53,453 nt of DNA from Pedosphaera parvula Ellin514. Lineage in GTDB: Bacteria; Verrucomicrobiota; Verrucomicrobiia; Limisphaerales; Pedosphaeraceae. The DNA is taken from assembly GCF_000172555.1 (NCBI RefSeq), contig NZ_ABOX02000052.1:1-53453 (forward strand). The letters run 5' to 3'. This document shows positions 46,429 to 53,453 of this stretch, piece after piece (position 1 is the stretch's first letter; each line of letters opens with the position of its first letter). The notes beneath the pieces are model-generated. The model ran no database searches, was not told where the DNA came from, and was given only the letters and a program-made list of their open reading frames with translations. The translations under genes and the position numbers were made by a program.

Positions 46429-48047
46429 TGAGCCAAGCCATAAGAGTATTGTTGATCGAAGATTCTGACTACGATGCCGCTTTGCTGCTTCTGGAACTGC
46501 GCCAGGCAGATTATGAACCGGAATACGAGCGCGTCGAAACCGCTCCAGCCATGCTGGAAGCCTTGGAGAAACACCCTTGGGACGTGGTCATTGCTGACTA
46601 CGTACTCCCCTCTTTCAGTGGTCCTGCCGCCCTGAAGTTGCTTCAGGAAAGAGGCATCGATCTTCCCTTCATCATTGTTTCGGGCCATATCGATGAAGAT
46701 ACCGCCGTCGCATCAATGAAAGCCGGGGCTCATGATTATGTCATGAAAGACCGGCTGACCCGGTTGGTGCCGGCCATTGAACGGGAAATGCAGGAAGCGG
46801 AGGTACGCCGCGAGCGGAAAAAAACCGAGGCAAAGTTCGCCAAGGAACAGACCTTCCGCCGCGCCATTGAAGACTCAATTCCTTCAGGGATCGCCGCAGT
46901 GGATCTCGAGGGGAAGCATACCTATGTAAATTCTGCATTCTGCGAAATGGTGGGTTGGAGCGAAGCAGAACTCCTGGAAACCCGGCCACCATATCCCTAT
47001 TGGCCAGCTGAGGAAGTGGCCACGATCCAACAGGCCCTTCGACAAACCACTGAAGGCAAAAATCCTGGCGAGGGTTCTGAGTTGCGTTTTCAACATCAGA
47101 ATGGCAGGCGCTTTGATGTGCTCATGCTTGCCAACCCCATCAAGGATGATCACGGGCGGATCACCGGCTGGCTGGCTTCAGTCACTGATATCACTGAGCG
47201 CAAACAAGCCCAGGATGCTCTGCGTCGAGCGCACGATGAATTGGAGAAGCGCGTGGAGGAAAGAACCGCTGACCTGGTCGCCACGAACGGCAAGCTTGAA
47301 AACGCCATTCAGGAGCGCAAACGCCTCGAAAATGAACTGTTGGAAATAACAGAGAAAGAGCGCCGCCGCATCGGCTTGGACCTCCATGATGACCTTGGCC
47401 AAAAGCTCGCGGGCATTACCCTGATGATGAAGGGATTGGAAATTGGATTAAAAAAGAAGAATCTTCCCGAAGCCGAGGAAGCGCATAGGATCCAAACCCT
47501 GGTCAATCAGGCCATGCATCATGCGAGCGACCTGGCGCACGATCTGGCTATCGCAGAATTGGATGAGGATAATCTTCCCTCCGCTCTTAATCAACTTGCA
47601 GCCGACATCAAGAAACTTTTTGAAATTCCCTGCCGCTTCAAACACGAGGGGGAAACTCCGCACCTTGACCGAAACACCATCACCCAATTTTACAAAATCT
47701 CTCAGGAAGCTGCCACTAATGCCGTAAAACACGGCAAAGCCAAACAAGTCAGCATTAATCTCGTCAACAAGGACGAAACCCTTACCCTCACAATTCGGAA
47801 TAGCGGCCTGCCTTTTCCTTCCATGATTGATCGAAACCGGGGCATGGGCTTGCGTATTATGAACTACCGCGCCAGTACCGTCGGCGCTTCCCTGGAAATT
47901 AAGGCTGGGCGGCCCACGGGCACTATTGTTACGTGCACTCTGCCCTTAAGACCTCAAGCTACGGTAAATGGCAATGGTTCCGCCTTCTCCGGTGGCATCA
48001 AAAAGCCCACGTTTCCCATCACCACCCCGGACCAGAATCAGTTATAG
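46428..48047 (+). CDS. Receiver-PAS-histidine kinase of the NarX/HisKA_3 type
   Basis: Starts at GTG 46428, overlapping the preceding TAG by one base, with AAGG before it. The 539-residue protein has an N-terminal receiver (IRVLLIEDSDYDA, phospho-acceptor D57 in IADYVLPSFSG, then IIVSGHIDEDTA), a short helix, a PAS domain (FRRAIEDSIPSGIAAVDLEG), a coiled coil and a HisKA_3 dimerisation/phosphotransfer domain ERRRIGLDLHDDLGQKLAGI with H320, followed by a HATPase_c domain (EAATNAVKHG, GMGLRIMNYRA). Kinases of this kind usually phosphorylate a NarL-type response regulator; none is adjacent. The N-terminal receiver suggests a phosphorelay with the upstream kinase or receiver. Confidence 0.9.
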   Translation: MSQAIRVLLIEDSDYDAALLLLELRQADYEPEYERVETAPAMLEALEKHPWDVVIADYVLPSFSGPAALKLLQERGIDLPFIIVSGHIDEDTAVASMKAGAHDYVMKDRLTRLVPAIEREMQEAEVRRERKKTEAKFAKEQTFRRAIEDSIPSGIAAVDLEGKHTYVNSAFCEMVGWSEAELLETRPPYPYWPAEEVATIQQALRQTTEGKNPGEGSELRFQHQNGRRFDVLMLANPIKDDHGRITGWLASVTDITERKQAQDALRRAHDELEKRVEERTADLVATNGKLENAIQERKRLENELLEITEKERRRIGLDLHDDLGQKLAGITLMMKGLEIGLKKKNLPEAEEAHRIQTLVNQAMHHASDLAHDLAIAELDEDNLPSALNQLAADIKKLFEIPCRFKHEGETPHLDRNTITQFYKISQEAATNAVKHGKAKQVSINLVNKDETLTLTIRNSGLPFPSMIDRNRGMGLRIMNYRASTVGASLEIKAGRPTGTIVTCTLPLRPQATVNGNGSAFSGGIKKPTFPITTPDQNQL

Positions 48048-48230
48048 ATTCGATATCGAAAGAATTTTCCGGAATAGGAAGGAAAAGTGAGAATGAAAGG
48101 TTTTGGAAATCGCTTTCGGCTTTCAGCCTGATTGACTCGAAACCCTCGATCTACCCAACTTGCGCATAGAAAGAGCTTTGTAGGAAAAAAATCATTTGCC
48201 GGACCGCTTCTGGTCGTTAACAGTAAACGC

Positions 48231-48686
48231 ATGAGTTTGGTTAAAGTACCGTCGATTTTGCTCGCGGAAGATGATGACAACGATGTGTTCTTTATGGAAC
48301 GTGCTTTTAAACAAGCACAAATCGCCAATCCGCTATTGAGGGTTAAAGATGGCGAGGACGCCATCTCCTATTTTAAAGGGGAAGCTGCGTATTCCAACCG
48401 CACACAATATCCCATTCCTTACCTCGTTCTTCTTGACCTCAAAATGCCTCGCAAGAACGGATTTGAAGTAATCTCCTGGGTTCGGCAACAACCCGGTCTA
48501 AAACGGCTGCCATTGGTAGTCTTGACTTCATCCAAGGAAGACCCGGATATCAACAAATCCTACGAGTTAGGCGCCAACACTTATCTGGTTAAACCCGTTA
48601 AATTTGAAGGGTTGGTCGAAATGATGAAAACGCTCAATCTTTACTGGCTTATTTTGGCAGAAAAACCGAATTGCACTCCAGAATAA
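48231..48686 (+). CDS. Rcp1-type single-domain response regulator (second)
   Basis: ATG 48231 opens a 151-residue receiver (MSLVKVPSILLAEDDDNDVFF); a longer frame to 48132 has no start signal and no domain. The pocket EDDDND, phospho-acceptor D69 in LVLLDLKMPRKNG, VVLTSSKEDPDI and YLVKPVKFEG are complete. It shares with the receiver at 45976 the C-terminal LNLYW/LSLYW segment and the Rcp1-like extension (AYSNRTQYPIP), so the two are paralogues. It has no output domain. It lies between the NarX-type kinase and the last kinase of the cluster. Confidence 0.88.
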   Translation: MSLVKVPSILLAEDDDNDVFFMERAFKQAQIANPLLRVKDGEDAISYFKGEAAYSNRTQYPIPYLVLLDLKMPRKNGFEVISWVRQQPGLKRLPLVVLTSSKEDPDINKSYELGANTYLVKPVKFEGLVEMMKTLNLYWLILAEKPNCTPE

Positions 48687-48790
48687 CACTATGGGCTGGG
48701 TGTCCCTTGCCAGCTACTCACGCCGGGTAATCAATCTCAAAGGTATTGTTTTAACCCTTCTGGTCTTAGTCTACAAAGCATAACAAAACG

Positions 48791-49111
48791 TCAAGACGAC
48801 GAATGGACAGCCGGGCGATGGGCTTTGGCCGGGCTCAAATGAATATCAAACTGGTCGTCGTCAAATTTCATGACGATTTGAACGTTTTTGATCTTGGACC
48901 GCTGCATGAAGTCCAATGCCCGGAGGGTGCGCTCAAAATTGAAAGCCTGGTCGGGATCGATGGTCCAGAGAATTTCTCTGCCAAAGTACAGCTTTGTATT
49001 GGTGTTCTGCACCAGCACCCTCATAAAAGCTTTCATTTCAGGAACTTTGGCAGAAATCTGAATCAGCGCATATGGAAAGTTATTCACAAGTAATCCACAG
49101 GCAATCCACAT
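48791..49111 (-). CDS. Hypothetical protein, unrecognised family
   Basis: A minus-strand frame of 106 residues from ATG 49111; a longer form to 49252 is possible but begins with an unlikely Arg/Pro-rich leader. The C-terminal two thirds look like a real soluble fold: VPEMKAFMRVLVQNTNTKLY, then FGREILWTIDPDQAFNFERT, then LRALDFMQRSKIKNVQIVMK and an acidic DDDQFDIHL strand. No signal, motif or homologous family is recognised. It sits between two plus-strand regulator genes, which weakens the case. A small gene or a chance frame are both possible. Confidence 0.35.
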   Translation of the reverse strand: MWIACGLLVNNFPYALIQISAKVPEMKAFMRVLVQNTNTKLYFGREILWTIDPDQAFNFERTLRALDFMQRSKIKNVQIVMKFDDDQFDIHLSPAKAHRPAVHSSS

Positions 49112-49370
49112 CTGCCACCCCAACTCTGGAAGCCCATATCGAGGTGTTGTGTTGAACGCAATCTGCTGGGTTCTACTCACAAACCCTCTGCACACTTCAC
49201 AAGATTTTAGTGCAAAAAGGGCGGTTTCCCTACTGGCAGGCGGCAACCTCAAGAAGCATATTAGTATTAGCGAAAGATCTTAATTTTGGGAAATTTTACT
49301 TGGCTTTGACTAATGGATTTGAGCCACCCTTTTGGAGTGGTTTGAGTATTTAGAACTTGGAGTGTATCCC

Positions 49371-51917
49371 ATGCTAATAGTAGCGAAATCTTCAAAGAAA
49401 AAAGGCTTATCCTCTTCCCTAACAGGAGAAAGGCGGCAGATGAATGTTTCGAAAAGGAAGGAATTAGGCACTGAAGATTCCCACCTTGCACCACCTTTGG
49501 AACAGCAGTTAGCCCGGTTGAAATCAGAGCACCGGGCTTTGCGTAAGGCCCAATTAAAAGCTGAGAAGCTGGCCGATTACTATTTTGGTCTGCTTAGTCT
49601 GGCTCCTGTAGGGTATGTTGTTTTTGATACCGAGGGGATGATCAAGGAAATCAATCGTGCCGGGGCCTCACTCCTACAAACCTCTCCCAAGGAAGCTACC
49701 GGAAGGAAGTTTAGTCAGTTTGTCTCCAGTGAAGACCTTCCAATATTTTTCAAGCACCTCCGGCTCGTTAAAAGGGCAAGAAAACACATCCACACTGAAC
49801 TTCGCCTGCGCACAGTGAAAGGTAATATCCTGCCAGCGGAACTGATAACCAGGTCTTCAGAAAGTTCAAATCACAACGCTCTCTACACCACCGCCATTGT
49901 TGAGATAACTCATCGCAGAAATGCGGAGCTTGCCTTGCAGCAAAGCCGCAAGGATTTTCAAGAGCTGGTTAATTCGATAGAAGGCATCGTTTGGGAAAGC
50001 AATGCCCGTACGGGAGAGTTTACTTTTGTCAGCCGTCAGGCGGAACGCATGCTCGGTTTTCCAGTGCAACGCTGGCTGCTGGACCCCGGTTTTCTGATGA
50101 ATCACGCTCATCCGGATGATCGGGAACGAGTAATAAAAACCAGATTGAATCACAGCGAGAGCCAGAAGGGATTCATCCAGGAATTCCGCATGATCCATGC
50201 CGATGGTCGAATGCTCTGGCTTCGTGATAACGTCAACGTCATCAAGGATTCCCAAGGGGCGTTGAAGTTTCACGGAATCATGGTTGATGTTACGGAACTG
50301 AAGGAGGCTGAAGAGGAACTGAAGGAGAGATCCCGCGTGCTCGAATTATTTAATCGCATTGGCACCTCATTAACGGGAGAATTGGACCTGCAAAAGCTCG
50401 TGCGGTTAATTACCGAAGCAGGGCGGGAAATTACAGGAGCCAGTTTCGGCGCTTTCAGCTACAAACAAGTTCAGGGCCATCAGGAGCGGTTGGCAATTTA
50501 CTCAACTGCTGGCGCTCCCAAGGAATTGTTGGCTCAGCTTCCAACACCGCACCACGACCCCTTTTTATCACCAAATGAAACGGAGAAGGAAATTATTCGC
50601 ATTGATGACCTGCTCAGAAGCTCATTAACTCATCGCTCCAAATCGCAAGAAACCACCGCCCCTGAGAATTCACCAGTACGCAGTTATTTAGCCGTTCCCG
50701 TTATCTCCCGTTCAGGCAAAGCGTTGGGCGGTTTGCTGTTTGGCCATCCGGCGCCCGGGGTGTTCACGGAGCGCGCACAGCATCTGCTCGCAGGGATTGC
50801 TGCTGAAGCGGGAATCGCCTTGGACAACGCGCGCCTGTATCATGCGGTAAAGGAAAGCGAAGCTCATTTCCGCGAACTCGCTGACGCCATGCCTCAAATT
50901 GTTTGGGCTGCCGATGCGAAAGGGCGGACCGATTATTATAACAAACGTTGGAGTGACTATCTCGGCCTGGACAAGGAATCGCTCCCGAAGGCCACGGATT
51001 GGGTTCCTTTCCTTCACCCAGACGACCAACAGAGTTGCGCTGAAAAGTGGTCGGCGGCAATTAAAACTGGAAAAACCTTCCAAAGTGAGTGCCGCTTGAA
51101 GGATGCGGAAACCGGCAACTATCGCTGGCACCTTATCCGGGCCGTGCCGATACCGGATGAAACCGGGCAGATAACTCGCTGGTTTGGCACCTTTACAGAT
51201 ATTGAAGACCAAAAACAGGCCGAAGAAAAGGTGCGGCTGCTCAATACTGTCCTGGAAAAACGCGTTCTGGAACGAACTGCCCAGTTGCAGGCTTCCAATC
51301 AGGAACTTGAAGCTTTCAGCTATTCGGTTTCTCACGATCTGCGGGCTCCGCTTCGCAGCATCAATGCTTTCAGTGAATTGGTTCGGGAAGATTATGGAGA
51401 CCGCCTTGATGATCAGGGTCGCCAATACCTGCGGATCGTCAAGGACGCCAGTGCGCAAATGGGTCGTTTAATTGATGATCTGCTTCATCTCTCCCGCGTA
51501 ACCCGTGGACAATTACGTCGCCAGCCAATTGATCTCGCTCCGATTGTGCATGCGATCATGGCCGACTTGAAACAGATGGAACCTCAGCGGCAGGTGGAAA
51601 TAATCATACCCGGGGAGTTAAAGGTCAACGCCGACGAACGGCTCATGCGGATCGCTTTGGAAAACCTCTTAAACAATGCCTGGAAGTTTACCGGCAAACT
51701 ACCCCTGGCAAGGATTGAGATTGGAATGAAGGACCACGATGGCCAGATGATCTTCTTTGTTCGGGACAATGGAGCCGGCTTCGACATGTCTTTTGCAGAC
51801 AGGCTTTTCGGTGCTTTTCACTGGTTGCATTCCAATAGCGAATGTCCTGGGCCATGGAATCGGACTGGCTACCGTGCAACGTATCATCTCACGTCACGGC
51901 GGTCGTATCTGGGCTGA
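49371..51917 (+). CDS. PAS/GAF sensor histidine kinase, frameshifted near its C-terminus
   Basis: ATG 49371 has GGAG 8 bases before it; ATG 49440 with AAGG is an alternative, and the open frame reaches TTG 49332. The protein has a coiled coil ([21 protein letters not shown]), PAS ([14 protein letters not shown]), PAS ([18 protein letters not shown]), GAF (about 340-500, [20 protein letters not shown]), PAS ([16 protein letters not shown]), a coiled coil, HisKA with H655 ([12 protein letters not shown]) and HATPase_c with NNAWKF and DNGAGFD. The frame then shifts at the G-run 51849-51851, so the [10 protein letters not shown] box and the last strand are in another frame and this reading ends in the unrelated tail [20 protein letters not shown]. 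Without it the ATPase lid is missing. It could be a sequencing error, a recent mutation or programmed slippage. The kinase at 42186 is a close relative over the same part. Confidence 0.85.
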   Translation: MLIVAKSSKKKGLSSSLTGERRQMNVSKRKELGTEDSHLAPPLEQQLARLKSEHRALRKAQLKAEKLADYYFGLLSLAPVGYVVFDTEGMIKEINRAGASLLQTSPKEATGRKFSQFVSSEDLPIFFKHLRLVKRARKHIHTELRLRTVKGNILPAELITRSSESSNHNALYTTAIVEITHRRNAELALQQSRKDFQELVNSIEGIVWESNARTGEFTFVSRQAERMLGFPVQRWLLDPGFLMNHAHPDDRERVIKTRLNHSESQKGFIQEFRMIHADGRMLWLRDNVNVIKDSQGALKFHGIMVDVTELKEAEEELKERSRVLELFNRIGTSLTGELDLQKLVRLITEAGREITGASFGAFSYKQVQGHQERLAIYSTAGAPKELLAQLPTPHHDPFLSPNETEKEIIRIDDLLRSSLTHRSKSQETTAPENSPVRSYLAVPVISRSGKALGGLLFGHPAPGVFTERAQHLLAGIAAEAGIALDNARLYHAVKESEAHFRELADAMPQIVWAADAKGRTDYYNKRWSDYLGLDKESLPKATDWVPFLHPDDQQSCAEKWSAAIKTGKTFQSECRLKDAETGNYRWHLIRAVPIPDETGQITRWFGTFTDIEDQKQAEEKVRLLNTVLEKRVLERTAQLQASNQELEAFSYSVSHDLRAPLRSINAFSELVREDYGDRLDDQGRQYLRIVKDASAQMGRLIDDLLHLSRVTRGQLRRQPIDLAPIVHAIMADLKQMEPQRQVEIIIPGELKVNADERLMRIALENLLNNAWKFTGKLPLARIEIGMKDHDGQMIFFVRDNGAGFDMSFADRLFGAFHWLHSNSECPGPWNRTGYRATYHLTSRRSYLG

Positions 51918-51972
51918 AAGTGTTTCCGGTCAAGGTGCCACATTCTATTTTACCATTCCCCTGACAGACTAA
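51844..51972 (+). pseudogene. Out-of-frame C-terminal end of the last histidine kinase
   Basis: In the +1-shifted frame the sequence continues as [20 protein letters not shown] and ends at TAA 51970-51972 with [11 protein letters not shown], matching the end of the kinase at 42186 ([12 protein letters not shown]...GATFYFTLPT). Removing one G from GGG at 51849-51851 restores a single continuous kinase. The segment alone has no start and is the broken tail of the upstream gene. Confidence 0.75.
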
Positions 51973-52019
51973 GCTCCCACGATCCAGCTTTGACCCGAAC
52001 GCCGGAACTCGTTTGTGTC

Positions 52020-52826
52020 ATGGGCATCATGTTTGAAATGTCCACGCAATCCTTCCCCCTGTGGACTTTTCCCATCCTCTTTGCCACCGGGCTCATTGCA
52101 GGTTTTGTGGATTCCATCGCTGGTGGAGGAGGACTGATCACTCTTCCTGTCTGGCTCTCCGTTGGAATGCCTCCCCAGTACGCCTTGGGCACCAATAAGC
52201 TTCAGGCGACTTTCGGCTCCGGCAGCGCAGCCTGGCACTATACGCGCGCCGGGATTGTTTCCTTGAGGGAATGCAGCCTTGGCGTCTTTTTCACGCTGAT
52301 TGGTGCTGCCGCTGGAACTGTGTTGGTTCAGAAACTCGACCCTTCATTTCTGAAACGTTTCATTCCCGTTTTACTGCTTGGAATTGTAGCTTACATCATT
52401 TTCAAACCCAGGATTGGTGACAAGGATGTCCATCCCCGCATATCCAACAAACCCTTCTACATCATTTTTGGCCTTGTGCTGGGCTTTTATGATGGATTTT
52501 TCGGTCCGGGCGCCGGCAGCCTATGGACCATGGCCCTAATGCTCGGACTTGGGTTTAATCTCACGAAAGCCACTGCTTACACCAAGGTGATGAACCTTGC
52601 CAGCAATGCGTGTTCCCTGATTTTCTTCGCTTCTGCCGGGCACATTTATTATCTCGCCGGTTTATCCATGGGACTTGGACAACTCCTCGGAGCTCGCGTT
52701 GGCTCTCACATGGTGGTAAGAAAAGGAACAGGATTTATTCGTCCTATTTTCATTTCCATGGTGTTGGCCATCACTATCAAGCTTCTCTATGACTCATTTC
52801 ATAACTTTTCAAGTTCCAAGCCGTGA
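52020..52826 (+). CDS. TSUP (TauE/SafE) family permease
   Basis: The open frame begins at TTG 51990, but ATG 52020 (MGIMFEMSTQSFPLWTFPIL) is preferred; ATG 52038 is also possible. The 268-residue product has about eight transmembrane helices arranged as two repeats, with the family motifs AGFVDSIAGGGGLITLPVWL in the first half and GFYDGFFGPGAGSLWTMALM in the second. TSUP permeases export or import small anions such as sulfite, sulfonates or organic acids. The substrate is unknown here. It lies 47 bases after the frameshifted kinase and does not obviously belong to the signalling cluster. Confidence 0.88.
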   Translation: MGIMFEMSTQSFPLWTFPILFATGLIAGFVDSIAGGGGLITLPVWLSVGMPPQYALGTNKLQATFGSGSAAWHYTRAGIVSLRECSLGVFFTLIGAAAGTVLVQKLDPSFLKRFIPVLLLGIVAYIIFKPRIGDKDVHPRISNKPFYIIFGLVLGFYDGFFGPGAGSLWTMALMLGLGFNLTKATAYTKVMNLASNACSLIFFASAGHIYYLAGLSMGLGQLLGARVGSHMVVRKGTGFIRPIFISMVLAITIKLLYDSFHNFSSSKP

Positions 52827-52989
52827 ATGAAACCCTGCTGATCGTCGGAGCTAAAGCAGGCACTGTTCCCTTTCACCACGATTTGCCAGGAAGTCATGAC
52901 AGTGGACCGTTCTCGGCATTCGGTATAACGAAGGAGATTCGTGATTTTTCGTGATCGATAGCCTGGCTCCCTCTGTTCCGTAAGAAAAC

Positions 52990-53453
52990 TCAGTTGTGAA
53001 ACGGCTCATTCTTTAAGGCATTTGCAGTTTGCTTGATGCTCAGCACGTCGGCATCCAAATGTTGAATCAACAACTTGCCTCCACGAAGACCGAGCCTGGC
53101 AGTCTGCCTGGATTTGCAACTCAGACGCTTGCCTCCGACAGTGCTTCTTTCCAGCAATATTTCACTCACTTCAGCGGTCTGGCCGTCGCCAGCGATGGTG
53201 ATCTTCCTCTCGGCATGTTCGACCACATAGCTGGTTGTAACGGCTAACCCCTGCTTCAGGTAGGATTCGTACTCCTTACGATCAAAATGCAGCTTTATGT
53301 TGCCTTGTGTGCCGTTCAGCTGGATTGTAATGGCCGCATCTTCCGCCAGTTGATCCAGGATGGGTCCGGCCTCAAGTTCGCGGGAAGCATCTTCCAAAGT
53401 CTTGAGCAATGCTACCACCTGTTCCCTATCAATCTTGCCCCTTTCCACTCCAA
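52990..53453 (-). CDS. NTF2/SnoaL-like protein, partial at the right edge
   Basis: The reading frame runs from the window edge to TGA at 52990. A GTG at 53448 could be a start, but the frame stays open to the edge, so the N-terminus is probably outside. The visible 154 residues have the alpha+beta cone pattern of the NTF2-like/SnoaL group: an N-terminal helix (REQVVALLKTLEDASRELEA), AEDAAITIQLNG, LHFDRKEYESYLKQGL, then strands VVEHAERKITIAGDGQTAEV and GGKRLSCKSRQTARLGLRGG. No catalytic residues can be assigned. Such proteins are often small secreted or cytoplasmic ligand-binding proteins. Confidence 0.6.
   Translation of the reverse strand, partial: GVERGKIDREQVVALLKTLEDASRELEAGPILDQLAEDAAITIQLNGTQGNIKLHFDRKEYESYLKQGLAVTTSYVVEHAERKITIAGDGQTAEVSEILLERSTVGGKRLSCKSRQTARLGLRGGKLLIQHLDADVLSIKQTANALKNEPFHN

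Overview
The window looks like chromosomal DNA of a free-living member of the Verrucomicrobiota, probably of the Pedosphaera/Limisphaerales type. This is inferred from gene families and not from a marker gene, because I see no rRNA or tRNA in the window. The main indications are two tandem pairs of Planctomycetes/Verrucomicrobia-type secreted cytochrome (PSCyt1-PSD1-LamG-DUF1553) and DUF1501 genes. Others are very large secreted beta-rich proteins with a common C-terminal module, an internal pseudopilin-like helix of the verrucomicrobial kind, and Gram-negative lipid A / LPS core genes. Genes lie on both strands, intergenic gaps are short, and no insertion sequence, prophage or CRISPR array was seen.

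Layout. 1-6035: the start of an excisionase-type DNA-binding protein (cut by the left edge) faces a 1524-residue alpha-2-macroglobulin across an operator-like AT-rich spacer; a DUF6159 membrane protein follows. 6514-15912: two tandem DUF1553/DUF1501 gene pairs, probably exported machinery for polysaccharide or other substrate use. 15970-17877: a deoxyhypusine-synthase-family enzyme and a fatty acid hydroxylase-type membrane protein, both on the minus strand. 18111-22350: lpxK, an LpxL-type acyltransferase, a waaF-type heptosyltransferase and an EpsC-type serine acetyltransferase, the first three forming a tight outer-membrane biogenesis run. 22387-26053: a PfkB kinase, a secreted esterase, an Imm42-like orphan immunity protein and a DUF302 protein. 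26264-33716: two giant secreted proteins on the minus strand, one with 12 NHL repeats and one a mosaic with a nidogen-type domain. 33717-34452: a gene-free stretch holding a strong candidate for a stand-alone structured RNA (about 34124-34283) with its own promoter and poly-T end. 34453-36177: a DUF4105 (Lnb-like) membrane protein and thiE. 36317-39130: a compact type III polyketide operon (PKS, methyltransferase, FAD oxidoreductase). 39206-41944: a DeoC-like protein without its Schiff-base lysine, malate dehydrogenase, and an aldehyde dehydrogenase that ends before its catalytic cysteine. 42186-51972: a five-gene two-component cluster of multi-PAS/GAF kinases and stand-alone receivers, with a frameshift near the end of the last kinase. 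52020-53453: a TSUP permease and the partial start of an NTF2-like protein.

The best candidates for something undescribed are the structured RNA at 34124-34283, the alpha-2-macroglobulin with a pseudopilin-like membrane hairpin in its middle, and the pairing of two enzyme homologues (DeoC and ALDH) that both lack their covalent catalytic residue. Start codons are uncertain for several genes because Shine-Dalgarno sequences are weak in this genome; the choices made are explained entry by entry.
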